A stretch of DNA of 64,000 nucleotides, from the NCBI RefSeq assembly GCF_003597395.2, contig NC_133769.1, positions 179,563,148-179,627,147 of the forward strand, given 5' to 3'. This document shows, in pieces, positions 11,406-22,620 of this stretch (positions within the stretch are counted from its first letter, which is position 1; every line of letters begins with the position of its first letter). Position numbers and translations under genes: made by a program. Below the pieces are notes generated by a model, which was not told the DNA's origin, did not search any database, and saw nothing but the letters and a program-made list of their open reading frames with translations. Source of the DNA: Chelonoidis abingdonii (lineage: Eukaryota > Chordata > Testudines > Testudinidae).

Positions 11406-11664
11406 GCCGGACACTTGCACGTTGCATCTCAGAGGGATTTGGGTGCAGGTCTGGGACATCCCCAGCCTCCCCGTCCCCCCCCACCCCGCTCTCAGCCCTA
11501 GGCACGGGGTGCACCCAGACCACTGCTCTTCCCTGTCCAGGGTGACTGTGGTGTGGATCGCAGCCCTGGAGCCCCTCACTAACCTTGCTGGCTTGGGTGT
11601 ACGCAAGGAGCACATGAATGCCACCTGTGGGGTGGGTAGGAATTGCCCCACCTCAGGGGTACAG

Positions 11665-11775
11665 TTTGTATAGGGGGTACTAAGAGCCATCAACCCAAAC
11701 TGTAAACCCTGTATATGATGGAAACCACTTCACACCAGCAGGTGTGGCAGCACCCTATTTCCAGCACCTATGTCC
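11665..11775 (-). mobile_element. short turtle MITE, copy 1
   Basis: Contains AAACTGTAAACCCTGTATAT and GATGGAAACCACTTC, the reverse complement of the copy at 13,565-13,708. About 110 bp, no coding capacity. Confidence 0.65.
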
Positions 11776-11786
11776 TGTCTCCCCAG

Positions 11787-11908
11787 TAGGGTGACCAGCT
11801 GTCCCAATTTTATAGGGACAGTCTTAATATTTGGGACTTTATCTTATACAGCTGGCTATGACTCCCCACCCTTTCCCAATTTGTCACACTTGCTGTCTGA
11901 TCACTCTA
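11787..11908. mobile_element. TAGGGTGACCAG MITE, copy 1
   Basis: Inverted ends TAGGGTGACCAG and (reverse) TAGAGTGATCAG. Same family as the complete copy at 57,441-57,546. No clear target duplication is visible here. Confidence 0.7.
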
Positions 11909-12024
11909 CCCCTCCAAAGGACACTGCACAGGGTAAGTAAAGGGGGTGAGAGCCAGGGCTGAGGGGTTCATTTGCTTGAAGCTAGTGCCCAGACAGTGCG
12001 CTAGTGCTAATACTTCTAGAAGTC

Positions 12025-12525
12025 TGGGTCCATTTCTGGTGTCAACCAAGAAGGAAATTGGTAAATTGGAAAGAATTCAGAGAAGCACCAAAAGAATGAG
12101 TAAATGATTAGCAAACATGTCTTATAGTGAGAGACTCCCGAAGCTCAATCAATTTACCTTAACAAAGACAAGGTTAAGGGGTGACTTGATCAGTCTGTAA
12201 GTACCTACATGAGGAACACAAACTTGATAATGGGTTCCTCAGTCTAGCAAACAAAGGTATAAACAAGATCCAGTGGGTAGAAACTGAAGCTGACAAATTC
12301 AGACTTGAAATAAGGCACACATTTATAACGGTGAGGGTAATTCATTATTGGGAAAACTTAACAAGAGTTGCGGTGGATTCTCCATCACAGGCTGTTTTTT
12401 AAATCAAGATTAGATCCTTTTCTAGGTCAAACAGGAATAAATTCAGGGATGTTCTCTAGCTTGTGTTATGCAGGAGCTCAGATTAGATGATCACAGTGAT
12501 TCCTTCTAGTCTTAGGGCTTCTCTT
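12025..12525 (+). mobile_element. CR1-type LINE 3' end
   Basis: A decayed RT C-terminus and 3'UTR: AAATTGGAAAGAATTCAGAG, then CGGTGGATTCTCC and AGATTAGATGATCACAGTGA. Several stops and shifts. Confidence 0.8.
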
Positions 12526-12790
12526 CATGTACAGCACAGCAGTGGTGCAGCTGTCGTGCTTTACTGGTGATGCTACTATGCTAACAGGAAAGCTTCTCCC
12601 ATTAGTGTAGTTAATCCACCTATCTGAGAGGCAGTAGCTATGGGCACAGGAGAAGCTTTCCCATCAACATAGCACTGTTTATATTTGGAGTTAGGTCGGT
12701 ATAACTATGTCACACAAGAGCTATGGATTTTTCACACCCTGAACAATGTAGTTATACCAAGAAAAGCCTGTTGTGTAGAGCTGGCCTTAT
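12525..12790. mobile_element. MITE, GTATAACTATG family, copy 1
   Basis: Contains AGTGTAGTTAATCCACCT and GGTATAACTATGTC followed by an inverted AACAATGTAGTTATACC. Related copies lie at 15,178-15,425 and 40,100-40,363. Confidence 0.65.
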
Positions 12791-12959
12791 AATCTATGCA
12801 TCTGTGAACTTGCTACTTATTTTTAAGAGTGCCAACCAATTTGAGAAGGCTGCATTACTGTTTTGAAAGCCACTTTTTTTGTTGGAAACCATTAGAGATA
12901 AAAATATTTTGAGAATGATGCCTTGTCCACAGTGTCTAGCAATGGCCTGTGTAACTATT

Positions 12960-13097
12960 GTGATGAGGCAAGGCCAGATGGCTACAGTAAAGTACTGAGA
13001 AACAGGTATGTTAGCCTATTGGCATCCCAGGGGTGGGCGGGCGAAGCTCGCCCACTTCTAAAGGACCTCCCCCCAGCCTAAGGGGAGGATCCACAGG
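12960..13097. repeat. LTR-like repeat fragment ending at the gap
   Basis: The AAGCTCGCCCACTTCTAAAG and CCCCAGCCTAAGGGGAGG segments belong to an abundant turtle repeat that I recall as LTR-like. It runs directly into the N gap, which explains why assembly stopped here. Confidence 0.5.
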
Positions 13098-13197
13098 NNN
13101 NNNNNNNNNNNNNNNNNNNNNNNNNNNNNNNNNNNNNNNNNNNNNNNNNNNNNNNNNNNNNNNNNNNNNNNNNNNNNNNNNNNNNNNNNNNNNNNNN
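13098..13197. other. scaffold gap (100 N)
   Basis: Exactly 100 N, the convention for a gap of unknown length. Linkage of the sequence left (POGLUT1 side) and right of it depends on scaffolding. Confidence 0.99.
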
Positions 13198-13564
13198 GAC
13201 TGACGCACTTTCCCTACTCAGCTGTACGAAGACAGGTTTAACTCCCAGCGCTGTACTGCTGCAGGTGTAGCCATACCCTAACTCTGCTCAGACTCTAACG
13301 CTCTGCAGACTAAAGGCATTTAGGTCTCTCCAGTCTCTCTAGGACTCAATTCCTTGGCTCAGCTTCTTCCAGGGACAAATCCAAGCCCCCTGCTCTGTCA
13401 GAGTCAAACCTGACGCGGACATTGTTGCCACACTAAGCCAGCTGTAGTGAGTGGTATTGGAATAGGTGGCTTGCTACAGCTGACCTGAAAAGTAATGATT
13501 CTCCCAAGGGAGAATAATTGACTGTGTTTGGGGTAAATGAAGTTTCCTTAATACTGAACTTTAA

Positions 13565-13708
13565 TGGAGGGTTCAGATCCCATGGGTGCTGGAAGTAGAG
13601 GCCCTGGGCATGCCGCAGCACCCCCAGATTGAAGTGGTTTCCATTATATACAGGGTTTACAGTTTGGTTCAATAGCTCTCAGTAGCCCCACTATAAACAT
13701 AGTTCCAG
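13565..13708 (+). mobile_element. short turtle MITE, copy 2
   Basis: Contains GAAGTGGTTTCCATTATATA and CAGGGTTTACAGTTTGG. It is the inverted counterpart of 11,665-11,775. Confidence 0.65.
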
Positions 13709-14269
13709 TACCACTACCAGATCCTATCCTACTCCACAGCAGCCTTCTAAGACCTTCAAGGGTCACAGAAAGCCCTTTTATTCCCAGTGGCTTCTCTGGC
13801 TCCCGTTTGCAGTGCTGCTGACAGGGTTAGTAGGACTGTCAGAGGATCCTATTCATTCACCTTCTTCTGTATTTTACAAGGATAGAGCAGTGGTTCCCGA
13901 ACTGTCTCCATGCTTGACCCCAGAACCATCCAATAATGAGGATTCCACGTCCCACAAGCCTCTACACTCCTACTCCAAAGAACTCTTGTAGGTTTAAGAG
14001 TAGGTGACTACTTCTGTGGCTTGATCTACTCTTAGCTTAGAAAGATGGGGCCAGATATTCCAGAGCTCAGCTGCCAACCTACAGGGCACTTCTGGAAATC
14101 AGCCAGCTGCTGCAGGGTAGGGATTTCAGAAGTGCCTCAGGATATGTTGGCAGAGCAGGGAGAAGGGTGCTTCCTAGCATGGGTGGACAGACACACTGTT
14201 CTGCTCAAGTTAGCCTGGCTGGCAGCTCAGGCTAGCCACCTGAATACAAACCTGCCTGATCCCTTGGGA

Positions 14270-14520
14270 AGAGAAGAATGAGGGGAGATTTGATAGCTGC
14301 TTTCAACTGCCTGAAGGGGCGTTCCAAGAGGATGGATCTAGGCTGTTCTCAGTGGTAGCAGATGACAGAACAAGGAGTAATGATCTCAAGTTGCAGTGGG
14401 GGAGGTTTAGGTTGGATTTTAGGAAAAAAAATTTCACTAGGAGGGTGGTGAAACACTGGAATGGGTTACTTAGGGAGATGGTGGAATCTGCTTCCTTAGA
14501 GGTTTTTAAGGTCAGGCNGA
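14270..14520 (+). mobile_element. CR1-type LINE 3' end
   Basis: Encodes a recognisable CR1 RT tail with [10 protein letters not shown] and [15 protein letters not shown]. It stops abruptly at the single N (14,518), where an unrelated LTR-type repeat begins. Confidence 0.85.
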
Positions 14521-14800
14521 AGATCCTGTGGTGAGGATAAAGAAGGTGTTTGGAGGAGGCCATGGGGAAGTAGCCCAGGGAGTTGTAGCTGTCATGCAGC
14601 TGTTACAGGAGGTACTATAGACAGTTGCAATCCACAGGGCTGGATCCTGGAGTAGAGGGTGAGCCCAGGTTCCCCCCAAACCTCCCAACTCCTGATCAGA
14701 CACAGGAGGAGCTGACCCAGACTGTGGGGAAGATCACTGAGTTGAGCAAATCTGCCAAGAAGTGCAGGACCCACCAAGGTAGAGGAGGAACTTTGTCACA
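14521..14800 (+). mobile_element. LTR-type repeat, 3' part
   Basis: GGTGAGGATAAAGAAGGTG, then GGGGAAGTAGCCCAGGGAG, ending in TTTGTCACA at 14,800. It matches the 3' half of the repeat whose 5' half occurs at 3,260-3,690, as I recall the turtle family. The 5' half is missing at this locus. Confidence 0.6.
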
Positions 14801-15098
14801 CTATGTTATCTGAAACTGGTTTGAAGTAGTCTGTTAATTATGGTGTGACTTGAATACATAAGAGAAGCGATGCATCTTCCTGGAAGGATGTTACAAGCTG
14901 GATTAAAAAGTTTCAGAAAATAGTCAATTTCTGAGAGTAACATTGGTCACTCCCTCTCCTTTTTTTTCCTCTCTCCCAACCATCTCTTATACATGCTTCT
15001 GACCCTGTCTATAAACAAATATTGAAAACCTGAGATAGATAAGGCAGTCTCAGAGCAGAGAGGAACTACCTTATTTTTTTGAGATCTGGGAGAGTGGG

Positions 15099-15115
15099 AT
15101 TCTGGGAAATGTAGT
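15099..15115 (-). promoter_or_regulatory. isolated ZNF143/SBS-type site
   Basis: On the minus strand ACTACATTTCCCAGAAT is a near-perfect SBS element. It is not in a CpG island and no adjacent exon is recognised. It may be the relic of a promoter or a chromatin-loop anchor. Confidence 0.5.
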
Positions 15116-15177
15116 CCTTGCCTAGGGCAAAGCAAGCTGGGAAGTATATGAATCCTGTTCTCTCCCAAGAGTATGTG

Positions 15178-15425
15178 CACATTACAGATGTGATGGTGGT
15201 GCAGCACCATAGTATAAATGCTTCCTACAGTGATAGAAGTGTTTTTCTGTTTGTGTAGTTAATCCACCTCCCTGAGCAGCAGAAACTGTGTTGTCAGAAG
15301 AATTCTGCCATCAGTCTAGCTGTGTTTACACTGAGGGTTAAATAGGCTTAACTACGGTGCTCAGGGGTGTGAATTCTGAGTACCATAGCTATGTTGCCCT
15401 AACTTCTAAGAGCAGACAAGTCCTA
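15178..15425. mobile_element. MITE, GTATAACTATG family, copy 2
   Basis: Contains GTGTAGTTAATCCACCTCCC, a TGTTTACACTGAGGGTTA block and TACCATAGCTATGTTG. More decayed than the copy at 40.1 kb. Confidence 0.55.
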
Positions 15426-15464
15426 AGTACCTGGAAGGAGGTAGGTTGTACTGAGGGACTTGCC

Positions 15465-16178
15465 CAGGGGTGAAAGTGAGCTGGTAGGGGCCGGTTCTCC
15501 ATACCAGTAAGAACCCGCACCAGTTCATACCCAGCCCACATTAACGTCCCTGCCCCTTTTGCCTCCCCTGTCGGCAGCCCTGCTGGTAGGATCCGTATAG
15601 GCAGGGCTGCTGACGGGGGTGGGGTGGGGTGGTGGGGTGGAAGGGGATGGGCAACAACGTTAAAGCACTTTAAGGACGGTCCTTTGCAGCAGCAGCGCTT
15701 TAAGGATCCTCAGTGGGGCAGGGACATCAAAGCACTGCAGAGCCATTTACCACAGCAGTGCTTTAACATTCCCTACATTGGCGGTCCTTTGCTGCGGCAG
15801 GGCTTTAATGTGCCTGTGCCACCTGCCGACTGGGGGGCACAGCAATGTTAAAGTGCTGCATCGGCAAAGGGCCCTGTAGTGCTTTAATGTCCCCGCCCCA
15901 TTGTCCGCCCCTCCCCCCCGCAGACTCCTATGGGTGGGGGAGGGGGCAAAAGGAGCAGTTGCCCTGGGGCTGGCAATTTAAAAGGGTCCAGGGCTCTGGG
16001 CCCTTTAAATCAACACGGGAGCCCTGGGCAGTGCGGACCAGGTGGCCTGAAAGGGCTAGTTGGGGGATGCTGACCCCCAACCCTGCCTCTTCTGCCCAAG
16101 GCCCCACCCCTTCCAGGGGCTGGGGCCAGAGCCATCCCCCTGCGCCCCCCACCTGTACCAGTAATACTTTCACCCCTG
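15465..16178. mobile_element. hAT element, CAGGGGTGAAAGT family, copy 1
   Basis: Ends CAGGGGTGAAAGTGAGC and, inverted, CAGGGGTGAAAGTATTAC. The target duplication GACTTGCC (15,457-15,464 and 16,179-16,186) is perfect. GC-rich interior with repeated GCTTTAA and GGCCCTTTAAA blocks and no transposase. Same family as 44,555-45,229. Confidence 0.93.
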
Positions 16179-16855
16179 GACTTGCCTGAAAATTATCAGT
16201 ACATACAACAAGGTTTGTCATTGTTTTCCCTTTTGCTTTGTAACTTTCTCTTTTCTTAAATGCAGGTATCTGACGCTGGTCTCATCTGATTTCTAAGAAA
16301 CTACAGAAAAGCTGAGAGACAAGGCTGCAAGGAAGCATCAGGCATGCTCTGAACAAGCATTTAGTGTGTGGTCCTGGAAAAGTGGGGGGAGAGCTTTTGG
16401 GCCAGGTTCTGGCAAAAAAGAAGTACGGGACTGAGGTTTGGGGCTGTGAGCAAGGAAACTGTCTCCTATTGTTTAGGGAAACAAAGTTGTACATTCTTTC
16501 AAAATGGAAAAAAGATTGCATTAAAGGTACCTGACCCCATCCCAGATTTCTTCTCCAAACTGGAACAACCTGCAGGGACCTAAACTGTGACTAGCCACTT
16601 AGGTCAAAAGTGGTATCACTACCTACAGTGACAAATTGGAAAATCTAAGGCATTCCTTATACGCTGATCCAAAAATAACTCTTCTTGGCATATGAGCCTC
16701 CTCGCAAAAACCCGTTAGATCAGGAAAAGAATCTACTCCTCTCAATGGTTGTCGAGCAGTCTTCTTGCTTTCTGTTTAAACCATCAATTTTTCTGTTCCT
16801 CTTCTAAGCTGTTACTGTTGCAACTGTGCAAATGATGTGAATAATCCTAAAATTA

Positions 16856-17090
16856 AGAACATAAGAACGGCCATACTGGATCAGTCAGAGGCGTAGGGAC
16901 ACCCAGAGCAGAGGGTAGCATCCCTGACCATCTTGGCTAATAGCCATTAATGGACCTATCCAATTTTTTTTAATCCAGTTATAGTTTTGCCCTTCACAAC
17001 ATCCCCTGGCAATGGCTTCCACACATTGACTGTGCATTGTGTGAAGTAGTATTTCATTTTGCTTCTTTTAAAACTGCTGCCTATTAGTTG
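16856..17090 (-). mobile_element. CR1-type LINE 3' end (minus)
   Basis: Starts AAGAACATAAGAACGGCCAT and continues with GGCTAATAGCCATTAATGG and CTTCACAACATCCCCTGGCA, the reverse complement of a turtle CR1 tail. The middle part is deleted relative to the copy at 34.79 kb. Confidence 0.8.
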
Positions 17091-17099
17091 TGGTGGTTA

Positions 17100-19738
17100 G
17101 GCTTATAAAGCTTACAAAAGCCTGAAAAGGCAAGCATAATGTGAATGCCTTAGATCTTTGTCACCTATACAGTTGCCTGAGACCCTCTCTCTCCCTGGCC
17201 TTCCTACACATCTGATCGAACTGATATTACTAATAATAATGTTGTTCTCTGTCTCCCATTTCAAGTTCCAGAACATATTTCCCCATTGTTGCCTCTGATC
17301 ACCTACTTGTGGCATCCATGCCCTGTGTCAATGTTCTCATTGTGGTTGCCTCTCATAAGTTGCATGCCAACCTGTCACACCGCCAGTAGGACTGTAGTAA
17401 ATGGCTCTGCAGCAGAAGGTTGTCATTTGCAGTGCTCTGTTTTAGGCAGACAGCAGAGATAGTCAATAGCCACTAAGTCTTTCCAGGGCTCAACTCATTT
17501 GAGGTAAGTCTACCTTCATGGTCAAGTTTAAGAAGAAACTCCTATGAAGCCATAGATACACTTCCCCCCCACCCTCCAGCTTTATGTAATGAAAATACCT
17601 CAGGCCATTGGTGTTTGCTTTTGGAATATGCAGCTTTTCTTAAGCTTGGAGCCTTCCCAAAGTGACTTGGCTGTGAGCTTAATTGGAACCCCTTAATTCT
17701 CATTTCAAATACCAACCTTGCCTCACCTTCCCTCCTCTCCTGAATTTCCCTCTTAGCCTGGAGCTTTGTGGAAGGAACACCTGGCTGTTTCAAACATCAT
17801 TCCTCCCTCAATTTTTCTGTCTGGACAAGTACCAGCAGAAACCCATTTTCATTATGCTTCATCTCCCTGGAGCAGAAAAGCTGTTGGCTGTAAACCTGCA
17901 GTGTGCAATGTCCTTACCCAGATAGTCATTATGGCACAGAAGATGGGTGCTTGGGGAGGAATTCTGAGACCTCAGGACCCAATAGAGGAAAAAGCTATAG
18001 GTTGTGCTGTGCTGCTAAATCCAGATCTTGAGTCTCTCCAGGATCCCAGAATTTGGAATTCACTCCTCATTCCTGGCATCTGCTGTGCAACAAAGATTCC
18101 CTCTCTTTGTCCCTTACATCAGGCTGTATTGAACAGCAAGTCCTAGGTATGCTGTTTAGTTCCTCAAAGAATGGACAGGCCTTTCCTTCAGCTCTTGACC
18201 TTCATTCATTGTCATGGGCCTTTTGGTGTTACATAGTACTGCCACCCCCAACAGTTTGAAACTCATGATTCAGATGTCCCCCAAAATTAGATTTTTTTTT
18301 TTAAAGAAAACCATTGTGATTCTTGGTTAGTTTTCAGACTCTTGTATGTATTGGGGAGGGCAGTGACATCTACTGTTATCTCAGTTTACAGTAAGTAAAC
18401 TGACTTATTTTGGGGAATGGGAAGGAGGCCACTGCAGGAGCTCTGAATAGAAGATCCAATTGAGATAAAATTGCAAACTTGCCTCAGATACTGCCTGATA
18501 GTGTAGAGGGCTACAAACAGCAAATTTCCAATTACTTCTCCGCACTCCCAGCCCCACATCTGCCCCTTGGTCTCTGTGCATCTTGTCTCCTTCTTGGCTC
18601 TTAATTTCCCACCCTCGCCCTGAGGTGGCATGCGGGGCACCTGCAGAAATTCTTCACCACTCACTCCCAGACCTGGTGTTGTCTAGCTAGAGAAGAGCTG
18701 CCCACCCCCATTTTTTCTTTTTTCCACAAGAAGAGAGGAGGAAGCAAGCATCCCTGAGCTGCTGGTTCTCTCAGCTTCCTCCCCTCTTGGAACAATGGCA
18801 TTGGCTGATCCTTCTGCCTACCCAAAAACTTCTGTGGGTCCTGGGGCGAGAGCTCTGCCTGCCAAAGGCAGCAGCTATGATTAGCTGTGCTTCTTCAGGA
18901 TCCAAGGAAGTAAGGAAGGCAGCCAATAGGAGGCCCTTCTATCTTGGTAGGTCTGAAAAATCAGCATAAGCAAAGAACTTCTTTCTCTCTCTCACCAACA
19001 CTGCCTGCAGTAATGGCCAAAATCTTAGCAACAAAGTGTGAGAGTTGATAACATCTGTTGCAGCTAACTTGTGAGGACATTAACAAGTGACCTTCATCTG
19101 TTGCTGACACTGTTTGTTGGACTGAATGATGCCCTGTTTGAAATGCCCAGTTGTGCACTAGGTTTTCCTGAATTACCAGCATTTGGCTGTGACTGGTTCT
19201 TGTAGCTCCAGATGGCTACCAGTGCCTGATTATCTATTTCTGGCCAGCTGGCAGCACATTCCTAGAAAACGTTCTAAAACATGCTTGATGAGAGAGGAGT
19301 TATTAGTAGGACGATGCTGGAGAAGAAGCTGATACCATTTAAAAGAGAAGGCAGATGAGCTCTCTGATGCATGCAGACCTATTACCACTTGTAAACATCT
19401 TCTGGCAAACTTGACCTTCGGTCAACAGACCAGTAGTCCAGCTGGACTATTAACACACAGAGGTAAAGGTTTATCATCACAAATATCTGTGCCATGGTAA
19501 GGATTCTAAATCATGTGTGATCCCATTAACAAGTTAGACTAGGCTAGGTGTTAACTTACTACATGTTTGGTTGTATGATATTTGGTATGTTATCAGCTTC
19601 ATATATGGCATATCTATATTGTCTGATTTGTCTTTACAGTCACTTCTATTTCAGTGTTTTAAAAGTGTTATTGTATGTTGTATCTGTATACAAAAACAGC
19701 ATGAGAAGAACTAAGAAATGTATAATGCATAGGATGTG
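17100..19738. other. no recognised feature
   Basis: I see no exon with convincing splice sites, no RNA gene and no repeat I can name. Confidence 0.5.
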
Positions 19739-21686
19739 ACAGGATCCCCAGGGTACAACCTGGAACTGGGGTACCACTATGCCCCTGTAGAAGGGTTTGG
19801 CTGGGTTCGTCCCTCTCTGGGGTGGCAGGGAACCAGACTACCTCATTACATCCATCAGGTTATTTTGGCGGAACTAGGCTGGCCACAGCAACGGTAGAGA
19901 CAAACAAACAGCTCCATTCCACAGACCCAGGCCCTAGTTCAGGCCAGGGCAATCGAGAGTCTTTTGCTCAGGCCCTTAGGTAGGGGCTGAGCAAGAATTA
20001 ACACAGACCCTCGCCCTAGATTAGGATGGGGCAGTAGAGAGTCTACAGCTCAGGCCCTTATGCAGGGGCTAAGCAAACAAACGAATTCAGGAGGCCCAGG
20101 CCCTGGCTCCAAAGGGCCTAGGGAGAGACTGCTACCCGCATGTTGGGTGGCAGGGGGGACACAGGCCCTCCCACTCCACTGCATCCCAGCCTGGGGCCCT
20201 AGCAGCAGTAGAAGACCTACTGCTGTGTCAGTGGGGATCCTGGCCGCAACACACTGACATCAGCTCTGGCAGTGCTGCAGCCAGACTAGGGTCGGCTGCC
20301 CCTGGCCTACTTCTTATCTCCCCCTCTACAGGTACCTGCGTCTGGACGGTGTCCTCCACAGAACCAAGCACCTCCAGGTACGCGGGGAGCAGTAGGCTTG
20401 GCAGCTCCTCTGAGTAGCTTGTCACAGGCAGGCTTAACAACTTTCCTGGGGTCTGGTCAGCATCAGGCCTTGGCTGGTCTGGCCAGTCCTCACATCAGTC
20501 GCAGACTGTAGGAGTCTGCCCACTAGGTGCTGGGCCACAGGCATCTGGTTTCTCTGGCAGCCAGGCCTCTAGTAAGCTCTGGGGTTGGGCTTTTGTACTT
20601 CCTGTCCTGTGCCCTGACCTCTGGGGGGCGGGCCCAAGCTCCACTGGCTCCGCCCACTTTGCCATCCAGAGGGACTCGTGCCCCTCCAGGGTGGTGGGGA
20701 ACCAGACTGCCTCGCTACAGCACCTTAACTCTCCAGCCTGGGCTGTTCTCACAAGGCTTTTCTTGTGACAACAGCTAACCCCCTCCAGGGTTATCATCAC
20801 TCAGTACAATAGCAGGTGGAGCCTGACACCAGCTAAATTGCATGAATGCTCACTGAGCCACTCACAAATCACACAGGGAAAAGCACCAGCAAATCTCCCA
20901 AGCCCCTAGCCTTGCACCCCAGGACTGTATCATCTTGCCCTGCTCAGAAGCCTGACCAATGTAAGTTCATTACTCAGTCCGCCCCTCCCTCAATGTGGTG
21001 AGGACACACACCAGCCTTTGTAAACTGAGCTGTGATTTTCCAAGCACTTCAACCAAATCACACACGGTTTTAGATAAAATATAAGACAGATTTATTAACT
21101 ACAGAAAGAAATATTTGAAGTCATTATAAGTGGTAGGCACAAGAGGTCAGACATAGTAACCAAAGAAAATAAAAGGTAAGAGTAAGCATGCAGTCTAAAT
21201 TCTGAACCTTATTAGACTAACAGTATTTGGATTAAGCAGTTTTCTCACTTCACTGGATGATACAGGCAGGTTACAATCCTTAATATACAGGCTTTCCCTT
21301 TAAGCCTGGGACCAGTCTCCTCAGTCCAAGTCATTGTCTTCCCCAGAGTTCTTGTTGCTTCCAGCATAGGTGGGGGAGGAGAAATGTAGAAGCACGATGC
21401 CACTGTCCCCTATTTTATATCCTCAGTCCATGTGCCTGAAAAATACTAGCCCAAATACATCCTGGTGGGCTTTGCTGAGTCACATTTGCTGAGCAATCCC
21501 CCATCATGTGATGCTTGTGCAGCTCTCTTACAGCATTCTAAATCCCTTGTTTGCAACTCCCATGCTGATTAATGATCATTTAACACCCTCCTGGGAGTGG
21601 ATCACCTCCTTTGTTGTCACTGGAGAACTGTCAGTGGACACCCCTCAAATTTACAACATATTCAGTAACAACAATATACCAAAATA
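19739..21686. repeat. probable turtle interspersed repeat, unclassified
   Basis: Starts at about GTGACAGGATCCCCAGGG. It has a repeated internal phrase (GGGGTGGCAGGGAACCAGAC near 19,820 and a variant near 20,690), then GATAAAATATAAGACAG and related LTR-like text. I recall similar text from turtle LTR-type repeats, but the borders are uncertain. Confidence 0.45.
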
Positions 21687-21690
21687 TGTA

Positions 21691-22616
21691 TGTCAAGGCT
21701 GCTTCCCCACTCTGGCACTTTGAGTGCAGAAGTTGGGGGCCCGCAAGGATTTTAAAAATTAATAGTGGCCACTCCAGGCTTGTATTAAACTCCCATGGTC
21801 ACAGCTTCTCTCTGATCCTGGATGGGTAGATGCTGCCACCACCTAAGTGCAAAAAACAACAACCCCTTTTGAGAACCCAGGAAGGAACACTTGGGAATTC
21901 CTTCCTGTGGGGTACCCTCAAGCCCTTTCACCCCACCTTGGCCAGGAAGAGCTGAAAAAAAAGAGAGAAATCAGCTGTTGCCACTAGCTAATTAAACAAC
22001 CTACGCACAAACCTCTTAGGACACAAAACCCCAATCCTGTTCTTAAAAAAGGTAAATTTTATTAAAACCAAAAAGAAAGAAAATACATCTGGAATTTAGG
22101 CTTTTTCCAGATTAAAAAACTCCATTTACAAAATTTAAACATCAAGAATAACCTTCTTGAGGTCCAGCTTAAAGGTCACAAGCAAAACAAAAAGTATTTG
22201 GGGTTAGCACAGAGAAGTCCACAAGCCTTACAGAAAATAAAAGAAATAAACCTAATTGTGTCTTTCTAGAGATCTCCTAATCTGCTGACATATTTGGGTA
22301 GTTCTGGGTATAATCTGATAATTTTCATACCTGGCAAAAAAATTTTTACAGCAGTCATAGCCCTGACTTTGCTCTGTCCCCTCTCTCCAGAGAACAACCA
22401 CAGAACACAAAAGGAAAGCTTTATTCCCAATTTTAAAAAGTTCTAGCCCTCCCATTGGCTCTTTTGGTCAAGTGCCCACTTCTTTCCTTTTACCTATGGG
22501 CCTGTTAACCCTTTACAGGTAAAGCAAGTAGAGAACAAACACCCAGAGGGATTCCATAGCCAATTGGCTGGCTGGGTGTCCACAAAAGGAGCTATCCCCC
22601 ATCTCATTTATCACCA
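21691..22616 (-). mobile_element. solo LTR-like element
   Basis: It runs from TGTCAAGGCTGC to TTATCACCA, giving TG...CA ends. It is flanked by TGTA at 21,687-21,690 and 22,617-22,620, a possible 4-bp target duplication. Read on the minus strand it contains AATAAAATTTACC and matches a very common turtle LTR-type repeat. No internal viral genes. Confidence 0.6.
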
Positions 22617-22620
22617 TGTA

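Larger units (their letters stand above)
10640..11420. promoter_or_regulatory. CpG-island promoter of POGLUT1
   Basis: A GC-rich, CpG-dense block surrounding POGLUT1 exon 1, in sharp contrast to the AT-rich flanks. It contains no TATA box near the start codon. It holds two YY1-type, one NRF1-type and one ZNF143-type element upstream of the gene. This architecture is typical of TATA-less, often divergent, housekeeping promoters. Transcription start sites cannot be placed from sequence alone. Confidence 0.85.

Noticed and set aside
11002..11673. A 223-codon plus-strand frame as a partner gene of POGLUT1
   Set aside because: No domain, low-complexity composition, and it overlaps promoter elements. 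It does not resemble TMEM39A.
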